7,466 nt of DNA from Candidatus Woesearchaeota archaeon (GCA_018303315.1 JAGVYJ010000018.1:1-7466); one strand, 5' to 3'. Positions 1 through 5,870 are shown, counted from the stretch's first letter. Numbers and translations are program-made. The notes: generated from the letters alone by a model not told the origin.

Positions 1-76
1 CGATGTTCTTAAGAATCTGATATTGCTGTGGCGTAACATTAAGCCATTTGCAAATTAATTCATCTACTTCTATCAT
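1..76 (-). CDS. N-terminal fragment of an unidentified protein, running off the left edge
   Basis: On the minus strand an open frame starts at ATG 76 and stays open to the window edge, giving 25 residues that begin MIEVDELICKWLNVTP. An in-frame ATG at 91 would add MLHYA. I prefer 76 because a TATA-like box on the same strand at 98-105 is centred 25.5 bases upstream of it, the spacing seen at other starts in this window. The fragment looks like an amphipathic helix (hydrophobic, Trp and Gln rich), but it is far too short for a family assignment. It is divergent from the HAD-like gene at 191 and shares its upstream region. A chance open frame of this size cannot be excluded; the promoter is the main support. 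Confidence 0.45.
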   Translation of the reverse strand, partial: MIEVDELICKWLNVTPQQYQILKNI

Positions 77-97
77 AGCATAGTGTAACATCCGAAA

Positions 98-105
98 TAT
101 TTATA
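98..105 (-). promoter_or_regulatory. TATA-like box for the left-edge minus-strand gene
   Basis: The minus strand reads TATAAATA here, flanked by GC and TTT. Its centre lies 25.5 bases before ATG 76, so transcription would begin at or next to the start codon, as in leaderless archaeal mRNAs. The 77-190 interval is otherwise AT-rich with no gene. Confidence 0.5.
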
Positions 106-162
106 GCTTGTTATTCCCAGTATAATAGTATGTATATTAGAATAGTTATTACGACATCTGAA

Positions 163-168
163 TTTAAA
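163..168 (+). promoter_or_regulatory. TATA-like box (TTTAAA) for the HAD-like gene
   Basis: The sequence AATTTAAATG is centred at 165.5, 25.5 bases upstream of ATG 191. No Shine-Dalgarno sequence is visible before the ATG, which fits a leaderless message starting at the A of the ATG. A second TTTAAA at 171-176 is too close to the start to be the working box. Confidence 0.6.
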
Positions 169-190
169 TGTTTAAAGCCTGCTCATTGCT

Positions 191-619
191 ATGTCAGATT
201 TGGGATTGGTAATACTGGACTTTGCCGGCACTCTTTATGATTGCGGCACTGAAGGACTGTATGAGGACGCAGAAAGGTTTCTTGCCGAGGTTCATGGCAA
301 GATTCCAGTCTCCCTTATAACCCTTTATTCCCCGGGCAGACAGGTACTGATTGAGCGTCTTGAGCTGAGGCGAAGGCTTGACAATATCAGCATTGTCCCG
401 GAAAAGAGGCCTTTCCACTTTCTGAGCGATATGATTAAGTTCTGGGTTAGCGCTGAGAATTGCCTGGTCATCGGCGATGATGAGAACGACGAACTCAGGA
501 TGGGCACTCTTCTTGGCTGCAGGACTCTTCTGGTCAACAGGAACGGGCATGAGTCGGGATATCCATCCGTGGCTAATCTTGATGAGGCACTTGCGTATTT
601 GCCGCTTTCCGTCAGGTGA
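191..619 (+). CDS. Small capless HAD-superfamily hydrolase-like protein
   Basis: This 142-residue protein has the HAD core motifs in order. Motif I is DFAGTLYD (residues 10-17), with Asp10 as the expected nucleophile. A Thr44/Ser47 region fits motif II, Lys72 fits motif III, and GDDENDE (95-101) is a clear acidic motif IV. The chain is so short that there is no room for a cap domain, suggesting a C0-type enzyme acting on a macromolecular or otherwise exposed substrate. The residue two after the nucleophile is Ala12 rather than the Asp that acts as general acid/base in HAD phosphatases. That substitution is known from phosphonoacetaldehyde hydrolases, but those carry a cap. Phosphatase activity is therefore doubtful and the substrate is unknown. 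The gene has its own promoter, appears monocistronic and ends 43 bases before plsY. The start is set by the TATA box at 163-168. The family call is firm; the function is not. Confidence 0.82.
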   Translation: MSDLGLVILDFAGTLYDCGTEGLYEDAERFLAEVHGKIPVSLITLYSPGRQVLIERLELRRRLDNISIVPEKRPFHFLSDMIKFWVSAENCLVIGDDENDELRMGTLLGCRTLLVNRNGHESGYPSVANLDEALAYLPLSVR

Positions 620-632
620 ACTGTGCATAAAC

Positions 633-638
633 TTTAAA
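633..638 (+). promoter_or_regulatory. TATA-like box (TTTAAA) for the plsY operon
   Basis: The box lies inside TAAACTTTAAAA (628-639) and is centred 27.5 bases upstream of ATG 663, giving a leaderless or nearly leaderless start. The same 12 bases recur before the antiporter gene at 3226-3237. Confidence 0.6.
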
Positions 639-643
639 AAGCC

Positions 644-648
644 GTTTT
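644..648 (+). terminator. Possible T-run terminator of the HAD-like gene
   Basis: A run of five T follows the HAD-like stop codon by about 25 bases. Archaeal RNA polymerase often terminates at short T tracts without a hairpin. The run is short and sits between the plsY TATA box and its start, so this is only a weak suggestion. Confidence 0.25.
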
Positions 649-662
649 TCTAATCCATTGCA

Positions 663-1127
663 ATGTATCTTGAACTTGGTCTGACAGGCCTGGGCTACCT
701 GCTTGGCAGCATCTCTCCAGGCTATTTCTTCGGCAAACTGGTGAAGGGAAAGGACATCAGGAAATACGGCAACAAAAACACAGGCGCAACCAATACTTAC
801 AAAGTTGTCGGCCCGGTTTACGGTGTCATTGCTGCATTATTTGATTTCGCAAAGGGCGCCATTGCAATGTTGCTTGCCATCAGCCTTGGCCTGCATGAGT
901 TCGTTGTTTACGGCGTTGGCTTATTTGCAGTGATAGGGCATAACTATCCCTTTTATCTTGGCTTCCAGGGGGGCAAAGGTGTAGCAACCAGCCTCGGCCT
1001 CTCATTGCTTGCAATCGTGTATTACGGCTCTCTTTACGCATTTTTGCTGACACTTGTTTTCGTGCTCAGGGCCGTGATGATTTCAAAGAATTTCAGGGGG
1101 AGGATTCACGGATGGTTAAGTGGATAA
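663..1127 (+). CDS. plsY: PlsY-type glycerol-3-phosphate acyltransferase, C-terminally short
   Basis: PlsY is an integral membrane enzyme that transfers an acyl group from acyl-phosphate to sn-glycerol 3-phosphate, the first acylation step of bacterial-type phospholipid synthesis. The family motifs are all visible in this 154-residue product: GSISPGYFFGK (15-25), GNKNTGATN (36-44), DFAKG (61-65) and GHNYPFYLGFQGGKGVAT (92-109), separated by hydrophobic membrane segments. Bacterial PlsY proteins are about 190-215 residues. Here the chain ends about 45 residues after the GGKG motif, so the last membrane segments and the usual basic C-terminal tail are missing. No continuation was found in the other plus-strand frames. 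The ATG is set by the TATA box at 633-638. The gene overlaps the following lipid-kinase-like gene by 16 bases, so the two are surely cotranscribed. Archaeal membrane lipids normally use glycerol 1-phosphate and ether links, which makes this gene noteworthy. The family call is strong; activity and substrate are inferred. Confidence 0.88.
   Translation: MYLELGLTGLGYLLGSISPGYFFGKLVKGKDIRKYGNKNTGATNTYKVVGPVYGVIAALFDFAKGAIAMLLAISLGLHEFVVYGVGLFAVIGHNYPFYLGFQGGKGVATSLGLSLLAIVYYGSLYAFLLTLVFVLRAVMISKNFRGRIHGWLSG
1096..1103 (+). promoter_or_regulatory. Shine-Dalgarno site for the lipid-kinase-like gene
   Basis: GGGGGAGG lies inside the end of plsY, eight bases before ATG 1112. It is a near-complete match to the anti-Shine-Dalgarno core and supports this start for a gene translated from within a polycistronic mRNA, unlike the leaderless first genes. 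Confidence 0.7.
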
Positions 1128-1693
1128 GGAAGCTTTACAGGATGCTGGGCCTTGTTTTTCCGGTTACTTACCTGGCCTTCGGCAGGCATGTGCCTTTGAT
1201 TCTGCTAGGGATTGTCATTGCCATCTTTGCAGTAATTGAAATTCTCCGCTTTGCAAACAGGAACATAAACAAAACCCTGTTCAGAAAACTGCATTTCCTC
1301 ATGAAGGAGAAGGAGAGGAACAAGGTGAGCACCAGCACACTGTTCGTTTTTGCCAACCTTGTCGTGATTTGGTTCTTCGAGCCCCATATTGCCGTTCCCG
1401 CCCTGTTCTTCCTGACCATAGGGGACACTGCAGCTGAGGTGATTGGCGAGAAATTCGGAAAGCACAGGTTCAGCTCAGGCAAGAGCATCGAGGGAAGCAC
1501 AGCAAACCTGGCTGCCTGCCTTCTCACCGGCCTGGTGCTTATGCAGTTCATTCCCCTCTTTACAGTGCAGCTGCTTATCGTGGGAAGCATTGCAGCAACC
1601 CTGACAGAGCTCTTGCTGACTTTTGTGGATGACAACCTTTCAGTGCCTGTGGTTACTGCAGCTGCCCTCTGGGCGGCTGAGTCAATCCTTTAA
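1112..1693 (+). CDS. Dolichol/phytol/diacylglycerol kinase-like CTP-dependent lipid kinase
   Basis: This 193-residue membrane protein resembles the SEC59/VTE5/DGK1 group, which phosphorylates polyprenols, phytol or diacylglycerol using CTP and is related to CDP-diacylglycerol synthases. The N-terminal RKLYRMLG (6-13) resembles the family's N-terminal RK..H motif. A hydrophobic segment then leads to EILR (43-46), KEKERNKVSTST (65-76), and the signature TIGDTAAEVIGEKFGK (102-117) followed by GKSIEGS (123-129). Near the C-terminus, an E-x6-DDNLSVP stretch matches the family's conserved end. Five or so membrane helices are evident from hydrophobicity. The length is normal for prokaryotic members. 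The gene overlaps plsY by 16 bases and has its own strong Shine-Dalgarno site, so coupled expression is expected. A natural substrate in Archaea would be a polyprenol or geranylgeraniol, but the plsY partner makes diacylglycerol or a related glycerolipid worth considering. Substrate choice cannot be read from the sequence. Confidence 0.8.
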   Translation: MVKWIRKLYRMLGLVFPVTYLAFGRHVPLILLGIVIAIFAVIEILRFANRNINKTLFRKLHFLMKEKERNKVSTSTLFVFANLVVIWFFEPHIAVPALFFLTIGDTAAEVIGEKFGKHRFSSGKSIEGSTANLAACLLTGLVLMQFIPLFTVQLLIVGSIAATLTELLLTFVDDNLSVPVVTAAALWAAESIL

Positions 1694-1747
1694 GGCCTGC
1701 CAGAAAATCCTCAGCTTCGATAAGCATTATGCTGTCTGAGTAAATTA

Positions 1748-1753
1748 TTTAAA
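1748..1753 (+). promoter_or_regulatory. TATA-like box (TTTAAA) for the adk operon
   Basis: AATTATTTAAAC is centred on 1750.5, 25.5 bases before ATG 1776. This makes the hypothetical gene the leaderless first gene of a three-gene unit with adk. Nothing else stands out in the 82-base gap after the lipid-kinase gene. Confidence 0.6.
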
Positions 1754-1775
1754 CAAAAGCCCAGTCCTCTGGCGT

Positions 1776-2246
1776 ATGGGGGAAGACATTGACGTAAAGG
1801 CAATCTATGAGAGATTCCGGCAAAAGCATTCCCTGCCTTCTTATGACAAACTCGACCATGAGTTTCACATTTCAGAAATAGATTCAGAGGAGCACTTTCT
1901 TGAGCAGGTAAGGCACTGCATCTGCGACAAGCTGAGTGATGTCCTTTCCATCTTTGAGGATATTTTCTCCACGGACACCAACATAGCAAGGATGTACGAG
2001 AACCAGAATTTCTCAATCGCTGAGAAGGAATCCGCATTCAGCCTGTACCGCCGCCTTATGTATTTCCGGAGGTACGGGGATGAGCTGTATGTAAAGGATG
2101 GGGACGAGGCCCATGCGGAATTCATCAGGCAGATTACCGCCGAATGGCCCGGGCTGAAGGAGCAGATAGGCGTTATCCTCGCTAAGCTTAAGGAATTCTG
2201 GGTGAAAGCCAACGGAGAGCAAACCAAGGTGGAATACTTTGTATAA
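1776..2246 (+). CDS. Conserved-looking hypothetical protein, first gene of the adk operon
   Basis: I do not recognise a characterised family in this 156-residue, soluble, largely helical protein. It is acidic and rich in aromatic residues. It opens with a charged helix carrying IYERFRQKHSLPSYDKLDHEF (residues 10-30), whose YDKLDHEF stretch looks like a conserved signature. A central stretch contains Asp and Asn residues around FSTDTN, and the C-terminal half alternates amphipathic helices (LYRRLMYFRRYG, AEFIRQITAEWPGLKEQIG). There is no signal peptide or membrane segment. From memory, similar proteins of this length are annotated as hypothetical in small-genome archaea, but I could not check this. 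It starts at ATG 1776 behind a TATA box at the usual spacing. Its stop overlaps the adk start by 8 bases, so translation of adk is probably coupled to it. A role tied to nucleotide metabolism or ribosome biogenesis would be a guess. Confidence 0.75.
   Translation: MGEDIDVKAIYERFRQKHSLPSYDKLDHEFHISEIDSEEHFLEQVRHCICDKLSDVLSIFEDIFSTDTNIARMYENQNFSIAEKESAFSLYRRLMYFRRYGDELYVKDGDEAHAEFIRQITAEWPGLKEQIGVILAKLKEFWVKANGEQTKVEYFV
2225..2231 (+). promoter_or_regulatory. Shine-Dalgarno site for adk
   Basis: AAGGTGG lies seven bases before TTG 2239, inside the end of the upstream gene. It resembles the GGTG core of archaeal ribosome binding sites and supports the unusual TTG start. Confidence 0.6.
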
Positions 2247-2862
2247 TATTGTCATTTTTGGTATGTCAGGCGCAGGCAAGGGAGCGCAGGCAAAGCTGCT
2301 TGGCAGCAGGTTCGGCATTCCTCATATATCTACTGGCGATATTCTAAGGGACCATGTGGCAAGGCAGACCGAGCTGGGCAAAAAAGTCAAAAAGATAATG
2401 GATGCTGGCAAATGGGTTCCTGATAAGCTTATTATTGAACTGGTAAAAGACCGGCTTTCCCGGCCTGATGCGAGAAAAGGCTACATCCTTGATGGCACTC
2501 CCAGGACAGTGGTTCAGGCAGAGGCCCTCGGCAGGATAACCCGGGTTGACAGGGTGATTTTTCTGAGGATATCAGAGGACACTGCAGTTGCAAGGCTTTC
2601 CGGCAGGAGCCAGTGCATTAACGGCCATATCTACGGCACTGCCAACCCTGCGAAAATAAAGGGGAAATGCGACATATGTGGGCTAGCACTGAAAGTCAGG
2701 AGTGATGAAACCCCCCAGGCCATGAGGAGCAGGATAGGGAGCTTTCACGACAGTGCTGTGCCTGTGCTTGACTACTACAGGAAGCAGGGCAAGCTTGCTG
2801 AGATTAACGGCGAGCAGGGCATTGGCAGCGTCAATAAGGAAATATTAAAGCATATTGAGTGA
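2239..2862 (+). CDS. adk: Adenylate kinase with zinc-finger-like lid
   Basis: Adenylate kinase interconverts ATP + AMP and 2 ADP in the cytoplasm. This 207-residue protein has the P-loop GMSGAGKGAQ (8-17), the AMP-binding HISTGDILR (29-37), DGTPRT (85-90; usually DGFPRT) and the lid from about 120 to 160 with Arg123 and RSDE (154-157). The lid carries Cys126, His130, Cys144 and Cys147, a likely zinc site of the type found in many bacterial enzymes. Its spacing is odd: C-x3-H instead of C-x2-C, and only 18 residues from the first to the third ligand instead of about 20. The protein belongs to the bacterial/eukaryotic-type Adk family rather than the short archaeal AdkA type. The start is TTG, supported by AAGGTGG seven bases upstream; no ATG lies nearby in frame. 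It overlaps the upstream gene by 8 bases and the downstream gene by 4. Confidence 0.93.
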   Translation: MYNIVIFGMSGAGKGAQAKLLGSRFGIPHISTGDILRDHVARQTELGKKVKKIMDAGKWVPDKLIIELVKDRLSRPDARKGYILDGTPRTVVQAEALGRITRVDRVIFLRISEDTAVARLSGRSQCINGHIYGTANPAKIKGKCDICGLALKVRSDETPQAMRSRIGSFHDSAVPVLDYYRKQGKLAEINGEQGIGSVNKEILKHIE

Positions 2863-3182
2863 AAATGGCAATTACGCGACGGATATTTCTTCGGGCTCTG
2901 GAAGCACACCCCATGCCTGTCCTTGAGGTGCAGGCATCGAGATTATTTGATGATAACGGGGAATTTGTCACTGGCAGAATCCTCTGGAGTGACCGGTTCA
3001 GCTCTTATAGTCCTGCCGCCCGGCTGCAATCACGATATTCAGTTAAAGTGCTTTCCCTGGAGAATTCTGGTGAAGAGGTCATCCTGTTTGCCGCCAGAAA
3101 AAGAGAGTACAGCAGTGCCATGATAGAAATAATAAGGGATATTGACCGCAAGGCAGGCTCCCTGTCTGACCGGCTCGATTGA
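2859..3182 (+). CDS. Small hypothetical protein at the end of the adk operon
   Basis: This 107-residue soluble protein matches no family I know. It begins with a basic stretch (MKMAITRRIFLRAL), and its middle looks beta-rich (VLEVQASRLFDD, GRILWSDRF, YSVKVLSLENSGEEVILFAARKRE). It closes with a helix, SSAMIEIIRDIDRKAGSLSDRLD. The GTG at 2859 overlaps the adk stop in the arrangement GTGA, a classic coupled start. ATG 2865 is an alternative two codons later, and no clear Shine-Dalgarno site decides between them. Support comes from operon position, the tight overlap and composition like that of its neighbours. Confidence 0.65.
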   Translation: MKMAITRRIFLRALEAHPMPVLEVQASRLFDDNGEFVTGRILWSDRFSSYSPAARLQSRYSVKVLSLENSGEEVILFAARKREYSSAMIEIIRDIDRKAGSLSDRLD

Positions 3183-3230
3183 ATCTCCTCAGCGCTTTCT
3201 CGGTCAGGCTAAGCACAAAAATAAGTAAAC

Positions 3231-3236
3231 TTTAAA
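3231..3236 (+). promoter_or_regulatory. TATA-like box (TTTAAA) for the antiporter gene
   Basis: The box lies in TAAACTTTAAAA (3226-3237), identical to the plsY promoter over 12 bases. It is centred 30.5 bases before ATG 3264, which predicts a leader of only about four or five bases. The AGGA at 3251-3254 could be a Shine-Dalgarno site only if transcription started further upstream. Confidence 0.55.
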
Positions 3237-3263
3237 ATAGGCAAAATCCCAGGATAGCAGTAT

Positions 3264-4976
3264 ATGGCTGAAACCCTTTTTACCGAACTCAGCATAATCA
3301 TACTTCTCACACTGGGCGTTACCGGCATAATGAGGCTGCTCAAGCAGCCGTTGGTTATCGGCTACATAATAACCGGCGTGCTCGCAGGTCCGTATTACCT
3401 CAACCTCCTGCAGAGCACCGAGAACCTGACCACGTTCTCGCATATAGGGGTTGCGCTTCTGCTTTTCATGGTGGGCATTAACCTCAGCCCCAATGTGGTG
3501 AGGGACCTGGGCAAGGTTGCACTGGTCACTGGCATCGGCCAGGTTGTTTTTACATCCCTGCTTGGGTTTGCTATTGCTAAGTTTCTGGGCTTCTCCACCC
3601 TTGTTTCCCTGTACCTCTCTATCGCGATTTCATTCAGCAGCACCATAATAATCATGAAGCTGCTTTCCGACAAGGGGGACCTTGAGACGCTGTATGGCAG
3701 AATCTCCATCGGCTTCCTCATAGTCCAGGACCTCATTGCGATATTAATACTGCTCTTCATCAGCTCCCTGTCCAGCCAGAGCAGGGTGTCCTTTGCCAAC
3801 ATAATCCTGGAGGGCGCTGGTTTGCTGGTGCTTTTGTTCATAGCCGGCATTTCCTTTCTCCCGTGGATTACAAAGGCAATTGCCAAGTCCCAGGAATTCC
3901 TGCTGCTTTTTTCAACAGGCTGGGCGCTGGCTGTAGCTTCCCTGTTCCAGTACTTCAATTTCTCCATTGAGATAGGGGCATTGCTGGCAGGGGTTTCCCT
4001 GTCACTTTCACCTTACCGTTATGAGATTGCCGCCAGAATGAAACCCTTAAGGGATTTTTTTATAGTGCTGTTTTTCATCCTGCTCGGCTCCCAGATGGTG
4101 TTCTCAGACGTCAGCCAGTATGTTCTGCCAATGGTTCTGCTTTCTGCATTTGTGCTTATTGGAAACCCTGTTATAGTCATGGCATTGATGGGCTTCCTGG
4201 GCTACACCAGGAAGAACGGCTTTCTTGCAGGGCTCACTGTTGCGCAGATAAGCGAGTTCTCATTAATCCTTGTCGCTCTCGGGGTGAGCGTGGGGCATCT
4301 GCCTGCTGACATACTTTCCCTTATCACAGGCATCGGCCTGATTACAATCGCAGGCTCGAGCTATATGATAATATATGCCAACAAAATCTATCCCTGGTTC
4401 GCCCCCCGCCTGAAGATTTTTGAGAGGCCGGGAAAGAAGGTGGATGAGCACCGCTACCACAAGGGCGGGGACTATGACATAATCCTGTTCGGATACAACA
4501 GGATAGGCTTCAGCCTGCTTGAATCCTTCAGGAAAATAAAGAAGAGGTTCCTGGTGGTTGACTATAATCCCGAGACCATACTTTCCCTCGCAAAGGAAAA
4601 GTTCGACTGCATGTACGGGGATGCCAGCGACTCTGAGCTGCTGAACGAGCTCAACTTCTCAAGCGCAAAAATGGTCATATCCTCAATCCCGGACCTGGAC
4701 ACCAACCTGCTCCTTATCCGCCATGTCCACCAAGCAAACCAAAGGGCAATCATAATTGTTGTTTCCCACCAGATTGATGAGGCCCTTACATTGTATGATG
4801 CCGGCGCCACCTACGTGCTGATGCCCCATTTCCTCGGCGGCAGCTACGCTTCAGCAATGATTGAGAAGCACGGCCTTAACTTCCGGAAATTCATCCAGGA
4901 AAAAGCCAGGCACATGGAGCATTTAAACAGGAGAAAAGAAATAGGCCATGAGCACCCAACTCATGACAGGCGCTAA
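3264..4976 (+). CDS. CPA2/Kef-type cation:proton antiporter with C-terminal RCK (TrkA-N) domain
   Basis: This 570-residue protein is a monovalent cation:proton antiporter or glutathione-independent K+ efflux protein in the cytoplasmic membrane. Residues 1 to about 385 form roughly twelve hydrophobic segments. They include LKQPLVIGYIITGVLAGP near the N-terminus, SFSSTIIIMKLL, and VQDLIAI with Gln155-Asp156 at the ion-binding helix, the QD form typical of Kef/KefB-like members. From residue 403 a Rossmann RCK domain begins: FGYNRIG (409-415) is the nucleotide-binding glycine motif, Asp433 in VVDYNPE ends the second strand, and YGDASD (451-456) follows. It would bind NAD(H) or a similar ligand and gate transport. 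There is no TrkA-C domain afterwards; the chain ends in a charged, His-containing tail (residues 555-570). The gene has its own promoter and ends in a 4-base convergent overlap with the minus-strand gene. The transported ion (K+ or Na+) cannot be decided. Confidence 0.92.
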   Translation: MAETLFTELSIIILLTLGVTGIMRLLKQPLVIGYIITGVLAGPYYLNLLQSTENLTTFSHIGVALLLFMVGINLSPNVVRDLGKVALVTGIGQVVFTSLLGFAIAKFLGFSTLVSLYLSIAISFSSTIIIMKLLSDKGDLETLYGRISIGFLIVQDLIAILILLFISSLSSQSRVSFANIILEGAGLLVLLFIAGISFLPWITKAIAKSQEFLLLFSTGWALAVASLFQYFNFSIEIGALLAGVSLSLSPYRYEIAARMKPLRDFFIVLFFILLGSQMVFSDVSQYVLPMVLLSAFVLIGNPVIVMALMGFLGYTRKNGFLAGLTVAQISEFSLILVALGVSVGHLPADILSLITGIGLITIAGSSYMIIYANKIYPWFAPRLKIFERPGKKVDEHRYHKGGDYDIILFGYNRIGFSLLESFRKIKKRFLVVDYNPETILSLAKEKFDCMYGDASDSELLNELNFSSAKMVISSIPDLDTNLLLIRHVHQANQRAIIIVVSHQIDEALTLYDAGATYVLMPHFLGGSYASAMIEKHGLNFRKFIQEKARHMEHLNRRKEIGHEHPTHDRR

Positions 4977-5848
4977 GCAGCTCTCTGCACACTGATTTCC
5001 GCAGTTCTTATTTCCGGAAAACCATCCACTTTTCGCAGTACTTCAACAAAATCTCTTGTGTCAGCGAGCACCAAGGATGCCCTTCTGTCAATGGGAAAGG
5101 CGTAATGGATTTCAGAGTAAGGAACAAGCATCTGAGTTGAAAACAAAATAGCGTTAACATTTGCAAACTTATCCGCCCGGGGCATAGGGCCAACCATGCC
5201 CATCTCCCTCCCTATAATCTCCCTGGGTTCAGCCCTATCCATCCTTAACCTGTCAAATCCATTCCTGCCAATGCGAAGCTCATGCATCAATGCCGTTCTG
5301 TCTAAAATGTGGTTGTCCGGCATTACAACCAGGTAAGCTGTTTTTCCGTCTGAAAGCAATAACGTTTTTGCGAAAAGAAAGTCATAGTGCACAGTGCTGT
5401 GATTCTCGTATCTTCTCTTCATCTCCACCATTTCCTGCGCTGTAGTGGTTTTCTCCGGATACAATGCTACAGCGAAACTCGGGTTAATTCCATTCACGGA
5501 AGTATCTGCAAAATGATACACATGAGTCCCCCAATAAAAACTCCTTATCAACTCGTTTAAAGGAGCATCCAGATAATCCAGCCCTGCTTGTAGCAAGGCC
5601 AGTGTAAATCCCATATGGTATGGATCTTTCTTATCAATTCTGCCGGGCAGTTCCACCCTCTCTTTCACAATTTCTCCGACTCTTCTGTCTCGCCATAAGC
5701 TGCCAAGGGCAACTGCCTGAACTTCCCACTCTCTTAAAAAATGTTGACCTAAATCATCAGCAATGGCCTGCACGGGATTATCGCTGTCTAATATAGCCTG
5801 CACAACAATATCCAGTCCGGTCAGCCTTGGAACATTTGTTGTTATCAT
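4973..5848 (-). CDS. YbaK/prolyl-tRNA deacylase-like protein with an unrecognised N-terminal domain
   Basis: This 291-residue protein has, from about residue 145, a pattern like the YbaK/ProX/INS aminoacyl-tRNA editing domain. FAKTLLLSDGKTAYLVVMP (159-177) places Lys161 where that family has its functional lysine. After it come ILD (181-183), then RAEPREIIGREMGMVGP (205-221) with the family's G-x-V-x-P turn, then FANVNAILFSTQML and a closing strand-helix (SLVLADTRDFVEVL). Such domains hydrolyse mischarged tRNA in trans. The first 140 residues match nothing I recognise; they contain a His/Tyr-rich stretch (FYWGTHVYHFAD). I place the start at ATG 5848 because the minus-strand TATA-like box is centred 26.5 bases upstream; an in-frame TTG at 5866 would lie upstream of the predicted transcript start. 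The gene is AT-richer than genes to its left and is divergent from the ATP-grasp-like gene. The domain assignment is by motif only, and the substrate is unknown. Confidence 0.6.
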   Translation of the reverse strand: MITTNVPRLTGLDIVVQAILDSDNPVQAIADDLGQHFLREWEVQAVALGSLWRDRRVGEIVKERVELPGRIDKKDPYHMGFTLALLQAGLDYLDAPLNELIRSFYWGTHVYHFADTSVNGINPSFAVALYPEKTTTAQEMVEMKRRYENHSTVHYDFLFAKTLLLSDGKTAYLVVMPDNHILDRTALMHELRIGRNGFDRLRMDRAEPREIIGREMGMVGPMPRADKFANVNAILFSTQMLVPYSEIHYAFPIDRRASLVLADTRDFVEVLRKVDGFPEIRTAEISVQRAA

Positions 5849-5870
5849 AAAGGCAGCAGAATCCAAGCCG

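Noticed and set aside
121..138. AT-rich TATAATAG/TATATTAG stretch as a bacterial -10 promoter
   Set aside because: No -35 partner or suitable gene spacing is seen, and all supported promoters in the window follow the archaeal pattern.
194..628. Minus-strand 144-codon open frame opposite the HAD-like gene
   Set aside because: It is the antisense shadow of a gene with clear HAD motifs and shows no family motif itself.
1168..1635. Minus-strand open frame opposite the lipid kinase
   Set aside because: Antisense of a gene with strong family signatures; its Ser/Arg-rich content is typical of a shadow frame.
3166..3207. Inverted repeat CTGACCG (3166-3172) and CGGTCAG (3201-3207) around the stop of the 107-residue gene
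   Set aside because: A 7-base stem with a 28-base loop is expected by chance in this length, and no T run follows, so I did not call a terminator.
3395..3967. Minus-strand 190-codon open frame opposite the antiporter
   Set aside because: It lies wholly inside a well-supported membrane protein gene, is low in recognisable motifs and has no promoter in the window's pattern.
5849..5866. TTG start adding six residues to the deacylase-like protein
   Set aside because: It lies only about nine bases from the TATA box, upstream of the predicted transcription start at about 5848.
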